A stretch of 18,848 bases of DNA from Bacillota bacterium (lineage in GTDB: Bacteria; Bacillota; Clostridia; Acetivibrionales; JAFADI01): assembly GCA_023424965.1 (NCBI GenBank), contig JAFADI010000131.1, positions 1 through 18,848 on the forward strand, read 5' to 3'. Each line of letters opens with the position of its first letter. Position 1 is the stretch's first letter. The notes beneath the pieces are model-generated. The model ran no database searches and was not told the DNA's origin. It saw only the letters and a list, made by a program, of their open reading frames with translations. Shown here one piece after another: positions 7,183-14,558 of the stretch. Position numbers and translations under genes: made by a program.

Positions 7183-8007
7183 ATGATGGACAATGCAGGG
7201 GCTTTGTATATTTTAAATGGAAAGCTTGAGGAATCTCATAATTTCGCAAAGCTGATTATGCCGGCGGAAGGCATGGTATATGAAGTGATCCGGGTTATTG
7301 AAGGGGTTCCGCTGTTTTTTGAAGACCATTATGCCAGAATGAAGGATTCTCTGGGAGGCCTGAGAGAGGAGCTAGACTGCTCGCAGCAGGAGCTGAAGAG
7401 ACAGATCAGGCAGCTGGTGGAACAAAACAAGCTCGTAAACTGCAACGCCAAGCTGGTCGTATACAGGGCGGAGGAAGGACGGAACCTGCTGCTGTATATC
7501 AGTAAGAGCTACTATCCGGATAAGGAAGAGGCAGACAGGGGAGTGCGGGTTTGTCTCATGCAGCTTGAAAGGGACAATCCCAATATGAAGCTGCTAAAAG
7601 ACGACTACAGGAAAAAAGTGAGCGACAAGCTGGAAAGCAGCAAAGCTTTTGAAGTGCTTCTCGTAAACAAGGATTCGAAAATAACGGAGGGGAGCAAGTC
7701 CAACGTATTCTTCGTCAAAGGAAACAAGGTTTATACGGCTCCGGGAGAATATGTGCTGAGGGGCATCACAAGGCAGTATGTGATCGATACCTGTGAGCGC
7801 CTGGGCTTTGAAGTCATACGGACGCTCATCGGAGTTGACTCCCTCAAGGACATGGACGGGCTCTTTATCTCGGGGACCTCCATCAAGGTTTTACCGGTGG
7901 GGCAGGTGGACGACATCCTGTTCAATTCCGGCAGCGACCCTACCATCAGTGCCGTAAGGGAACTGTACGACGGATTGCTCAATGAATATATAAGGAATAA
8001 TAAATAG
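7183..8007 (+). CDS. Class IV PLP-dependent aminotransferase
   Basis: A fold-type IV pyridoxal-phosphate enzyme of 274 residues. The family includes branched-chain aminotransferase, D-amino-acid aminotransferase and aminodeoxychorismate lyase. The catalytic lysine is Lys136 in NMKLLKDDY. The hallmark segment ITEGSKSNVFFV follows, then LRGITRQYVID (phosphate binding) and ISGTSIKVLPV near the end. The GTSxxxxPV ending is more like the true transaminases than the lyase, but I cannot name the substrate. I placed the start at ATG 7183 because GAGG at 7170-7173 is 9 bases upstream; ATG 7159 (8 more residues) has no good ribosome binding site. It follows ppk1 by 111 bases, probably with its own weak promoter (TTTATT/TATATT elements near 7097-7125), and precedes the lipoprotein gene by 48 bases. 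No folate or branched-chain synthesis gene is adjacent. Confidence 0.85.
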   Translation: MMDNAGALYILNGKLEESHNFAKLIMPAEGMVYEVIRVIEGVPLFFEDHYARMKDSLGGLREELDCSQQELKRQIRQLVEQNKLVNCNAKLVVYRAEEGRNLLLYISKSYYPDKEEADRGVRVCLMQLERDNPNMKLLKDDYRKKVSDKLESSKAFEVLLVNKDSKITEGSKSNVFFVKGNKVYTAPGEYVLRGITRQYVIDTCERLGFEVIRTLIGVDSLKDMDGLFISGTSIKVLPVGQVDDILFNSGSDPTISAVRELYDGLLNEYIRNNK

Positions 8008-8055
8008 ATTTTGTAATCAGGATAAATGCTGTGTTTTGAATGAGAAGGTATGAAA

Positions 8056-9168
8056 ATGATTGGTAAGGCGAGAAAAATTATTATATTTACCATGATTTTA
8101 ATGATGAGCCTGTCAGGCTGCAATGCCAGGCAGGCAGAAAAGGTTCCCGGACAGGATAAGGTACTGCCGGAACAGGGCAAAACCCTTCCCGATAACGACT
8201 GGGCCGAGGGAAAGCCGGATGAGTACGGGATGGACGGGAAGATTCTGGACCAAGCGGATGCCTATATAAAGGACAATTACCCCAATATTTACAGTCTCGT
8301 GGTGATTAAGGACGGGGTTCTTGTCTATGAAAAATATTATAAGGATAAGGGCAGAGATGACCATGTCCACGTTTTTTCGGTTACCAAAAGCGTCATTTCT
8401 TCTCTGGTAGGCATTGCACTCAGAGAAAAGTACCTTTCGGGGCTTGACCAGAAGCTGGCGGATTTTTATCCCGAATACTATGCCGATATAAAAGAGGCGG
8501 AAAAAAAGGAGATCAGCCTAAAAAACGCCCTCACCATGACGGCGGGCTTTGAGCCGGCAGACAAAGATATCGTCAAATGGATCACAAGCGAGGATTGGTT
8601 TGCCTATACGCTCAACGAGCCGATGATCGGCAGTCCCGGAAAAGAGTTCAATTATGATACCGGCCTCAGCCACTTGCTTTCTGGAGTTTTAACGAAAGCC
8701 ACAAAGATGAGCACACTGGATTTTGCGAAAAAATTTCTGTTTGAGCCCATGGGTATCAAAAACCTCCGGTGGGGTACGGACAATAAGGGATATTACGGAG
8801 GAGGCCACCTGCTTGAGCTCACTCCCAGGGATATGGCCAAATTCGGCTATTTGTACCTGAAGGAAGGAAACTGGAAGGGAAGCCAGCTTGTACCGGCAGA
8901 CTGGGTTAAGGAATCCACCAGTACCCAGATAAGCTTTGATGAGAACTCCGGTTACGGATATCTCTGGTGGCTGAATGAAAAAGAAGACGCCAAGAGCAAA
9001 AAGAAACTATCCATATACTCGGCCGTGGGGCACGGGGGTCAGAGGATCGATGTGGTACCCGAGCTGGATATGGTGGCGGTAATTACGGCGGACGACCGGG
9101 TTGCCGCAAAGAACAACCTGGATACGGGAGAAATCCTTGGGAGATTTATCATCCCCGCGGTCAAGTGA
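8056..9168 (+). CDS. Beta-lactamase-fold serine hydrolase lipoprotein (class C / CubicO type)
   Basis: A 370-residue exported lipoprotein. A basic start and hydrophobic stretch lead to a lipobox, SLSGC, near residue 20, so the mature protein should be anchored to the outer face of the membrane. The rest is a class C beta-lactamase/esterase fold. The nucleophile motif SxxK is SVTK at 108-111; the Tyr motif is YDT with Tyr200; and HGG at 326-328 takes the place of the KTG box, as is common in the CubicO/esterase branch rather than true beta-lactamases. The activity is probably a peptidase or esterase on cell-wall or small-molecule substrates; antibiotic resistance is not implied. I prefer ATG 8056 to ATG 8050 because GAAGG (8044-8048) has 7 bases of spacing to it. 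It probably shares a transcript with the aminotransferase. Confidence 0.85.
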   Translation: MIGKARKIIIFTMILMMSLSGCNARQAEKVPGQDKVLPEQGKTLPDNDWAEGKPDEYGMDGKILDQADAYIKDNYPNIYSLVVIKDGVLVYEKYYKDKGRDDHVHVFSVTKSVISSLVGIALREKYLSGLDQKLADFYPEYYADIKEAEKKEISLKNALTMTAGFEPADKDIVKWITSEDWFAYTLNEPMIGSPGKEFNYDTGLSHLLSGVLTKATKMSTLDFAKKFLFEPMGIKNLRWGTDNKGYYGGGHLLELTPRDMAKFGYLYLKEGNWKGSQLVPADWVKESTSTQISFDENSGYGYLWWLNEKEDAKSKKKLSIYSAVGHGGQRIDVVPELDMVAVITADDRVAAKNNLDTGEILGRFIIPAVK

Positions 9169-9173
9169 GCATT

Positions 9174-9200
9174 GCAGGAATTATTTCCTGCTTTCATCAT
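9174..9200 (+). terminator. Terminator of the serine hydrolase gene
   Basis: GCAGGAA (9174-9180) pairs with TTCCTGC (9185-9191) around a TTAT loop, followed by TTTCATCATTTT on the plus strand. The loop is where the stop codon of the opposite-strand small gene (9181-9183) falls, so the two convergent genes overlap in their 3' signals. Confidence 0.6.
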
Positions 9201-9327
9201 TTTGGGCGTTCATCAGCAGTACCTTGATTTCCTTTAAAAGTTCGGAGTTGTTTACCGCCGACTTCACCACAAGGTACATGACAAAGAAGAAAATAAAAAG
9301 TACGAAAATTCCGATGATAAAAGGCAT
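9181..9327 (-). CDS. Small single-span membrane protein (48 residues)
   Basis: ATG at 9327 (minus strand) opens a 48-codon frame ending in TAA at 9181-9183. GGAGG lies at 9335-9339, 7 bases upstream, a near-ideal ribosome binding site. The product begins MPFIIGIFVLFIFFF and has one strongly hydrophobic segment (residues 2-22), then a basic and amphipathic tail with SELLKEIKVLL and a charged end. This is a typical small membrane protein layout, inserted with the tail probably cytoplasmic. It lies between the efflux operon and the serine hydrolase gene. A possible promoter is TTGTCC N17 TAAACT within 9360-9395, read on the minus strand. I do not recognise a family and infer no function. Confidence 0.65.
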   Translation of the reverse strand: MPFIIGIFVLFIFFFVMYLVVKSAVNNSELLKEIKVLLMNAQNDESRK

Positions 9328-9406
9328 AATATAACCTCCAGTTCGCAACAGGTTCATTTAGAGTTTATCATAGATGAATTGCCAGGACAATACCTCATAT
9401 GACATG

Positions 9407-9440
9407 AAGGGCCGGAAGTAAAGCACTCCCGGCCCTTTTC
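9407..9440 (-). terminator. Hairpin at the end of the efflux operon
   Basis: AAGGGCCGG (9407-9415) and CCGGCCCTT (9429-9437) form a 9-bp stem with a 13-base loop, 19 bases past the permease stop codon. The longer T run follows on the plus strand (TTTTC) while only TT follows on the minus strand. By position it most likely ends the minus-strand operon, perhaps in both directions. Confidence 0.6.
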
Positions 9441-9455
9441 TATACTGAAACAGCG

Positions 9456-10619
9456 TCAATCCTGTCTGAGGGCATCGATAGGATTCAAGCGCGATGCCCT
9501 GTATGCCGGAAATATACCGAAGATTAGTCCCACCATCACGGCAACTCCGAAGGATATGAGCACTATATTGATTGAATTGGTAAAGGTAAAACCAAAAAGC
9601 TCTGCGGAATTTCCTATACCCATTCCGGCAAGAATTCCCGTTATTCCTCCCAGAAGGCTCAGCACGAGAGCTTCAATCAGGAACTGGAACAGGATGTTCC
9701 CCCGGGTGGCTCCCAGGGATTTCCGGATGCCGATTTCCTTTGTCCTCTCGGTTACGGAGACCAGCATGACATTCATTACGCCGATGCCTCCCACGATCAG
9801 TGAAATACCCGCGATTCCCCCGATAAACAATGCCAGGGTCAGCTGGATGGATTCCATCGTCTCAAGCATGGATTGCTGGGTGGAGACATTGATGTCGTCA
9901 CTGGATGCATCCAGGCTGGTTTTGAGATAGTTTTCCGCAGACAGCTTTGCAAATTCAACGCTGTCCTCGCTGGCCGCTTTTATATAAAGGGAAGATATGT
10001 CGGAGCTTCCCGAAACGCTTTTAGCCGTAGTAATGGGGATCAGAACCGTACTGTCGGTATTGGTGCCCATGGAGCTTCCCTGTGCCTGGAGCAGGCCCAC
10101 CACCGTATAATTATCTCCCGCAATCCGGATGGTTTTTCCAATGGGGTCCGAATACCCCAGCAAATCTTCACTGATATCGGAGCCGATCACACAGGTTTTG
10201 TTCTTGTTTGTCACATCAATGAAGGATATTCCCCTGCCGCTGGAAAGAGAATAATTTCTCATATCCAGGTATTTTTCGTCAATTCCCAGTACCGATGCCG
10301 AACCGGCGGCAGTGCCGTCCTTGGAGACCGTAGCGCTTACATTGGTATAGGGTGCGACACTTTCTACCCCTGCCAGTCCGCGCATTTCATCGACACCGTT
10401 AAGCTTGAGCTTGGTGTCCGAGTCGATTCTTACCGTCAGGATATCCGCTCCCAGGGAGGATACCTGGGATGTGACATCGCTGGTGGTCCCGGTTCCAAGG
10501 CCCACAAGAACGATGACGGAGGAGATGCCGATAATCAATCCCAGCATGGTAAGCGCCGACCTGAGTTTGTTGCTTTTAATGTTGTTAAGAGCCATTTTGA
10601 TGGTTCTCGCAAATTTCAT
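9456..10619 (-). CDS. MacB/FtsX-family ABC transporter permease
   Basis: A 387-residue permease of the MacB type. An N-terminal cytoplasmic stretch and one membrane span (about residues 20-42, ending GIISSV-like) are followed by an extracytoplasmic MacB periplasmic-core domain at about 45-265. Three spans form the C-terminal FtsX domain (about 275-385), with TERTKEIGIRKSLGATRGNI as the usual cytoplasmic coupling segment. Unlike E. coli MacB it has no fused ATPase; the ATPase is the separate gene 6 bases upstream. With the adaptor gene this gives the Gram-positive YknXYZ-like arrangement, which exports peptides or toxic compounds in known cases. The substrate here is unknown. The start follows GAGGTGACAGG. 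Confidence 0.92.
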   Translation of the reverse strand: MKFARTIKMALNNIKSNKLRSALTMLGLIIGISSVIVLVGLGTGTTSDVTSQVSSLGADILTVRIDSDTKLKLNGVDEMRGLAGVESVAPYTNVSATVSKDGTAAGSASVLGIDEKYLDMRNYSLSSGRGISFIDVTNKNKTCVIGSDISEDLLGYSDPIGKTIRIAGDNYTVVGLLQAQGSSMGTNTDSTVLIPITTAKSVSGSSDISSLYIKAASEDSVEFAKLSAENYLKTSLDASSDDINVSTQQSMLETMESIQLTLALFIGGIAGISLIVGGIGVMNVMLVSVTERTKEIGIRKSLGATRGNILFQFLIEALVLSLLGGITGILAGMGIGNSAELFGFTFTNSINIVLISFGVAVMVGLIFGIFPAYRASRLNPIDALRQD

Positions 10620-10625
10620 TTCCTG

Positions 10626-11297
10626 TCACCTCGTTTCATCCGAAAGGCGCCCGTCAATAATACGTACGCTTCTTTTTGCCTGGGCGGCAATATTGGCGTC
10701 ATGGGTTATGAGTACGATTGTCTGGCCTTTCTCATTCATATCCTTCAGCATTTCCATGATTTCCATGCCTGTTTTCTGGTCCAGGGCACCGGTAGGCTCA
10801 TCCGCCAGAATGATCTGTGGCTCGCAGGCAAGGGCCCGGGCGATGGCCACACGCTGCTGCTGTCCTCCCGAAAGCTCCCTGGGAGTGTGTTTCTCCCTGC
10901 CCTTCAGGCCAACCTTTTCAAGGTAAGCCTGGGCCAGTTCTTTCGACTGTTTTGCGGACAGCCCTTTGTAAATCAACGGCATCTCCACATTTTCAACCGC
11001 ATTCAGCTTGGACAGCAAATTGAAATTCTGAAACACGAATCCGATCTTTTTATTTCTTATGTGGGCAAGCTCCTTGTCGCTGGAGCTGTTAATGTCTATT
11101 CCGTCCAGGATATAATCTCCTTCGTCGGGCACGTCAAGACAGCCCAGCATATTCATCAATGTGGATTTTCCGGACCCGGAAGGTCCCAGGATACAGACAA
11201 ATTCACCATTTTCCACATGGAAGCTCACCCTGTCCAGGGCTTTTACCTCCGTGTCACCCATGATATATTTTTTCGATACATCCCTCATCTGGATCAA
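10626..11297 (-). CDS. ABC transporter ATPase, MacB/LolD family
   Basis: A 223-residue ATPase with every motif in place: Walker A GPSGSGKST (38-46), Q-loop Gln90, signature LSGGQ (142-146), Walker B IILADEPTGALD (162-173, catalytic Glu167) and the switch His199. LADEPTGALD is characteristic of the LolD/MacB/FtsE class, so it should drive the permease encoded downstream by mechanotransmission rather than by classical alternating access. The start is TTG 11297 behind AGGAG/GAGG; it yields the family's normal N-terminus (MIQMRDVSKKY), whereas the ATG at 11288 would clip the first strand. The spacing is 28 bases after the adaptor gene and 6 before the permease. Confidence 0.95.
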   Translation of the reverse strand: MIQMRDVSKKYIMGDTEVKALDRVSFHVENGEFVCILGPSGSGKSTLMNMLGCLDVPDEGDYILDGIDINSSSDKELAHIRNKKIGFVFQNFNLLSKLNAVENVEMPLIYKGLSAKQSKELAQAYLEKVGLKGREKHTPRELSGGQQQRVAIARALACEPQIILADEPTGALDQKTGMEIMEMLKDMNEKGQTIVLITHDANIAAQAKRSVRIIDGRLSDETR

Positions 11298-11325
11298 CGA
11301 ATCCTCACTCCTTTCATTCTGGTTT

Positions 11326-12333
11326 TCATTCCTTGCCGGACTGGGACTTGCTGCCGGAAGGCATGTTTCCGCCGCTGCCGTTTCTCTCCGGCATATTTCC
11401 TCCTGTGCCGAACATGTTTCTGCCCTGCATGCCTCCGAAGTTCATGCCTGTGTTGCTGGAGGACGCTACGGTGTACTGGATGGTATCACCTTCCGAAAGT
11501 CCGCTGGTGATCTGAACGTAGGCGTCGTTGGCAAGCCCTAACTGGACGGAAACCGCCGAAGCTGTGCCGTCACTGTTTACCCGCATGACGGAGGCGTTTT
11601 CTCCGGAGCCTTTTACGGCTTCGATGGGCACTGCAACGACTCCCTGTACACTTTTGATGACGATTTTCACGTCGGCGGACATGCCGATTTTCACCTTGTC
11701 ACTCTGGTCAAGTTTTATGACGATCTTGAAGGTTGAATTCCCATCGGCATATTCTCCCGTTTCGCTGATTTTGGTCAGGGTTCCCGTAAATTTGGTGTCC
11801 GGTAGGGCATTGACCGTAACTTCCGCCTTCTGGCCCACCTTTATATTTTCCAGGTCTGTCTCATCCACAGACAACTCCGTCACAAAGGTTTCGGTGCTCA
11901 TAATGGTAATACTCTGGCTGGCCGCTGCGTTCATGGAACTGCTGCTGTCGCCGGCGGAAGCGGTAACGGCTCCGATGACGCCCTTAAACGGAGCCTTCAT
12001 TTTTGTGCCGTCGGTATATTTGAGCAGCACATCGCCTTTATTTACGGCCTGACCTTCTTCTACCAGCACTTCATCCACTTCCTCGTCCTCATCCACTTCC
12101 AATATTTCCTCATCTCCGGTGACGATCTGTCCGGAACCTGAAACAGCCTGCTGTATGTCCTGGGTGCCCACCGTCACTGTTTTGGTATTTACGGAGGTGG
12201 TTTCCGAATTTTTGCCGCTTTTGGCGTTTACAAGATTGGGAATTATCAATGAACAAGCGATTACAACAGCCAGTAAAACAGTCACTATGGTCACAGTTCT
12301 CCCGGTTTTACTGTTTTTTGTTTTGGTGCTCAT
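11326..12333 (-). CDS. Membrane fusion protein (HlyD/MacA-like adaptor) of the efflux operon
   Basis: A 335-residue adaptor. A basic N-terminus and one membrane span (about residues 12-34) anchor it. A lipoyl-like domain is then formed by two halves, LVEEGQAVNKGDVLLKY and MKAPFKGVIGAVTASAGD, joined almost directly with no room for a coiled-coil hairpin. A beta-barrel (FVTELSVDETDLENIKVGQKAEV onward) and a membrane-proximal domain follow. This compact form suits a cell without an outer membrane. Two oddities are an acidic patch at about residues 85-97 (DEDEEVDEVLVEE) and a C-terminal tail of about 40 residues rich in Gly, Met and Asn. It is the first gene of the operon; AAAGAGGT precedes its ATG. 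Confidence 0.88.
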   Translation of the reverse strand: MSTKTKNSKTGRTVTIVTVLLAVVIACSLIIPNLVNAKSGKNSETTSVNTKTVTVGTQDIQQAVSGSGQIVTGDEEILEVDEDEEVDEVLVEEGQAVNKGDVLLKYTDGTKMKAPFKGVIGAVTASAGDSSSSMNAAASQSITIMSTETFVTELSVDETDLENIKVGQKAEVTVNALPDTKFTGTLTKISETGEYADGNSTFKIVIKLDQSDKVKIGMSADVKIVIKSVQGVVAVPIEAVKGSGENASVMRVNSDGTASAVSVQLGLANDAYVQITSGLSEGDTIQYTVASSSNTGMNFGGMQGRNMFGTGGNMPERNGSGGNMPSGSKSQSGKE

Positions 12334-12411
12334 GATCTACCTCTTTCTACCGCTTCAATTGCGGAATGGATTTTTAAGCGTTGCTTCTTTGAATTTTCAA
12401 CCACGAGAGCA

Positions 12412-12445
12412 ATTATAGAGGTCAAATCTTAAATTAACCTTAAAT
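12412..12445 (-). promoter_or_regulatory. Efflux operon promoter with response-regulator-like direct repeat
   Basis: On the minus strand a consensus TATAAT lies at 12417-12412. The -35 position is poor, but it is overlapped by the direct repeat TTTAAG-GTTAA-TTTAAG (copies at 12439-12445 and 12428-12434 on the plus strand as CTTAAAT). The copies are 11 bp apart and the nearer ends 10 bases from the -10. A strong -10 with a weak -35 covered by an 11-bp direct repeat is the layout of promoters activated by OmpR/PhoB-family response regulators. Which regulator is unknown; none is encoded in the window. Confidence 0.55.
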
Positions 12446-12506
12446 CAATTTTCGAATAATAACCTTATAAAAACAAATAATAGTTTTTGTGAACGGGAGG
12501 TGCTTT

Positions 12507-13859
12507 ATGGAAAACAAAAGCTCTGGGTTATCTGCCCTGGGCCTTACAATGATGGCTTTGGGAACGGTTATCGGAGGATCATTCTTCTTGGGCTCCTCCA
12601 TCGCTATCCGGAACGCCGGTCCGGCAATATTGATTTCTTATGTGCTGGGTGGTGCACTGGTATATTTTATTTTGTTCGCTCTATCTGAAATGACGGTTGC
12701 CGACGCGGCACCGGGATCCTTCCGGACCTATGCGGAACGGGCCTTCGGGCCGGGAGTGGGATTCGTCACCGGCTGGGTATACTGGATGGGCCTTATACTG
12801 GCCATGTCCAGTGAAGCCACCGCGGCCGCAGTTTTTCTTCAAACCTGGTTTCCGGGGATTTCGATACCCTTTACGGGTGTACTCATTATTATCGCCATCA
12901 CCGCCGCAAACCTGCTGGGAGCGGAAAGGCTGAGCAAACTGGAAAGCTCCCTGGCAGCGGTAAAATTGTTTGCCATTGCCGGCTTCATCGTTTTGGGGCT
13001 TATCTTGATTTCCGGCCTGTATCCCGGAAAACCGGCGGTGGGATGGGGGGCCCTGGGAACAGAGAGGATATTTCCCTCCGGTATTGCCGGTATTGCAGGA
13101 AGCATGCTCATTGTGATGTTTGCCTATGCAGGCTTCGAGATCATAGGGCTGGCTTCCTCGGAGACCAAGGATCCCCACAAAACCGTACCCAGGGCTATTT
13201 CCTATACCGTTACAGGTCTGGTATGTTTTTATGTAGTTGCCGTGGCGGTACTGCTTCCACTGGTTCCCACCTCCCAGGTGTCGGAAAAGGTAAGTCCCAT
13301 GGTGGCCGCACTTTCCGGCAGCGGTATCGGATGGGCTGCGGGAGCCATCAATTTTGTCCTACTTACCGCCATTCTTTCCACCATGCTTGCTGCCACCTTC
13401 GGGCTTGGAAGGATGGTCAGGTCCCTGGCCGACGAAGGACATGCCCCAAAGCTTTTAAAGGATGCGTCGGATGTGCCCTACAGGGGGATATTGTTTTCCG
13501 GGGCGGCGATGCTGGCGGCTTTTGGCGTTGCCTTCCTTTTGCCGGAGCAGGTGTACGTTTTTCTTGTCAGCTCCGGGGGATTTTCCCTGCTTTTTACCTA
13601 TTTCATCATCGTTTCCACCCATTACAAATTCAGAAGGCAGTATGGGTGCCCTCCTCAGGGCAACTGCCAGCTGCCGGGGTATCCTGCCACCTCCTGGATT
13701 TCCATGACGGCATTGATTGCCATCATAGCCAGTATGCCGCTCATACGGGGACAGGGGACCGGTCTTGTAGCGGGCATCCTGTTGCTGGCCTTTTTCAGTA
13801 TTTGCTATCAGGTGAAGAAATACAGGAAAAAATCTCGGATCGTGTTTAATAAACTCTAA
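12507..13859 (+). CDS. APC-superfamily amino acid permease
   Basis: A 450-residue, strongly hydrophobic protein with about 12 predicted membrane spans, the normal size for amino acid-polyamine-organocation permeases. The first span carries the unwound-helix motif seen in the family (ALGTVIGGSFFLGSS, residues about 17-31), followed by the conserved ISYVLGGALVYFILFALSEM. A later cytoplasmic loop, GLASSETKDPHKTVPRAI, is the usual consensus between spans 6 and 7. It probably imports an amino acid by proton symport, or exchanges one; the sequence does not tell me which. I chose ATG 12507 for its GGGAGG at 12495-12500; GTG 12489 lies ahead of that site. It is divergent from the efflux operon across a 173-base gap that holds both promoters. 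No terminator is evident after it. Confidence 0.92.
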   Translation: MENKSSGLSALGLTMMALGTVIGGSFFLGSSIAIRNAGPAILISYVLGGALVYFILFALSEMTVADAAPGSFRTYAERAFGPGVGFVTGWVYWMGLILAMSSEATAAAVFLQTWFPGISIPFTGVLIIIAITAANLLGAERLSKLESSLAAVKLFAIAGFIVLGLILISGLYPGKPAVGWGALGTERIFPSGIAGIAGSMLIVMFAYAGFEIIGLASSETKDPHKTVPRAISYTVTGLVCFYVVAVAVLLPLVPTSQVSEKVSPMVAALSGSGIGWAAGAINFVLLTAILSTMLAATFGLGRMVRSLADEGHAPKLLKDASDVPYRGILFSGAAMLAAFGVAFLLPEQVYVFLVSSGGFSLLFTYFIIVSTHYKFRRQYGCPPQGNCQLPGYPATSWISMTALIAIIASMPLIRGQGTGLVAGILLLAFFSICYQVKKYRKKSRIVFNKL

Positions 13860-13860
13860 T

Positions 13861-13915
13861 TCGACATTTTATTTTGCTTTAGGATATGGTAAAATATATA
13901 AAAGGCTGCGGCCTT
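13861..13915 (+). promoter_or_regulatory. Candidate hemerythrin promoter and leader hairpin
   Basis: TCGACA (13861-13866), 18 bases, then TATGGT (13885-13890) is a modest sigma-A match; TAAAAT overlaps just after it. Between the predicted start and the ribosome binding site, AAGGC (13902-13906) pairs with GCCTT (13911-13915) around TGCG. Confidence 0.3.
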
Positions 13916-13932
13916 AAAGGGGGGATATTTTG

Positions 13933-14346
13933 ATGTTCAAATGGAGGGAGAACTTTTCCACTAACGTGGAAGAAATCGACAACCAGCACAAAAAGCTTTT
14001 TGAAATCGGAGCCAGGTTGTATGAGGTTGCATCCATCAATGACGAGTGCGACCGCTATGATGAAATCATGGCGATATTGGATGAGCTTACGGACTATACG
14101 GTATACCATTTCAGTTATGAGGAAAAACTGCTGCAGGATCAAAATTATCCTGGTTACGATGTGCACAAAATAGAGCATGACTTTTTTATCAAAAAGCTGA
14201 GAAGACTGGAAGCGGGGGACCACGAAAACAATCAAAGCGAGTCGCTGATGAAGATGGTGACGTTTGTTGCCGACTGGATATCCTCCCATATTTTGAAAAC
14301 GGACCTGCAGTACAGTCCTTATCTGAACGGGAAAGGCGTGTACTGA
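13933..14346 (+). CDS. Bacteriohemerythrin (di-iron O2-binding protein)
   Basis: A 137-residue single-domain hemerythrin, a four-helix bundle that binds O2 at a di-iron centre. All seven expected ligands are present at the right spacing: His19, His59 with Glu63 (HxxxE), His78 with His82 (HxxxH), and His119 with Asp124 (HxxxxD). The N-terminal FKWRENFSTNVEEIDNQHKKLF is diagnostic. In anaerobes such proteins are proposed to scavenge, sense or deliver O2, or to store iron; here there is no fused signalling domain, so sensing by a receptor is less likely. ATG 13933 follows AAAGGGGGGA. It stands alone between its own candidate promoter and a terminator. The downstream Fur-family gene may reflect a shared metal or oxygen theme, which is an inference. 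Confidence 0.94.
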   Translation: MFKWRENFSTNVEEIDNQHKKLFEIGARLYEVASINDECDRYDEIMAILDELTDYTVYHFSYEEKLLQDQNYPGYDVHKIEHDFFIKKLRRLEAGDHENNQSESLMKMVTFVADWISSHILKTDLQYSPYLNGKGVY

Positions 14347-14360
14347 ATCCTGTGAAAATC

Positions 14361-14384
14361 CCGACGGATTTGTCCGGTTTTTTT
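14361..14384 (+). terminator. Terminator of the hemerythrin gene
   Basis: CCGAC (14361-14365) pairs with GTCCGG (14372-14377) with one bulged C, followed at once by seven T. It lies 15 bases after the stop codon. Confidence 0.65.
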
Positions 14385-14417
14385 GTATCGTTTCATGAAA
14401 GCAGGAATAATAACAGC

Positions 14418-14437
14418 GCCGGACGGCGTTGTCCGGC
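14418..14437. repeat. GC-rich hairpin between hemerythrin and the small membrane protein gene
   Basis: GCCGGAC (14418-14424) and GTCCGGC (14431-14437) form a perfect 7-bp stem with a 6-base loop. No T tract follows, so it is not a standard terminator. It may be an RNA processing or protein binding site. Confidence 0.45.
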
Positions 14438-14459
14438 ATTGGGTAGGAACATGCTGTTG

Positions 14460-14500
14460 TTACAACCCCATTGTAATAACAACTGTAAATAGTGTTGACA
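14460..14500. promoter_or_regulatory. Palindrome TTACAA-N5-TTGTAA and a TTGACA element
   Basis: TTACAA at 14460-14465 and TTGTAA at 14471-14476 are perfect inverted repeats. A consensus -35 (TTGACA, 14495-14500) follows, but the best -10 (TATACG, 14516-14521) is only 15 bases away, so the promoter would be weak or need help. It presumably serves the small gene at 14559 and perhaps the Fur-family gene. Confidence 0.3.
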
Positions 14501-14558
14501 ACTGCGGGGCGGTTTTATACGCCGGGCCTCACAATATTAACATAAGGGAGTCGGGAGT

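Noticed and set aside
8056..9168. True class C beta-lactamase (resistance gene)
   Set aside because: SxxK is present, but the KTG box is replaced by HGG and the Tyr motif is YDT, not YxN. The lipoprotein anchor and these motifs fit a CubicO-like hydrolase better.
9873..11510. Open plus-strand frame of 545 codons opposite the efflux operon
   Set aside because: It lies wholly antisense to the permease, ATPase and adaptor genes, which have complete family motifs. Its translation is Cys/His/Gly-rich without domains, as expected of a shadow frame.
13043..13849. Plus-strand frame of 268 codons within the amino acid permease gene
   Set aside because: It is the +1 shadow of a clear APC permease. 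The product is rich in Cys, Arg and Gly with no recognisable domain and no ribosome binding site.
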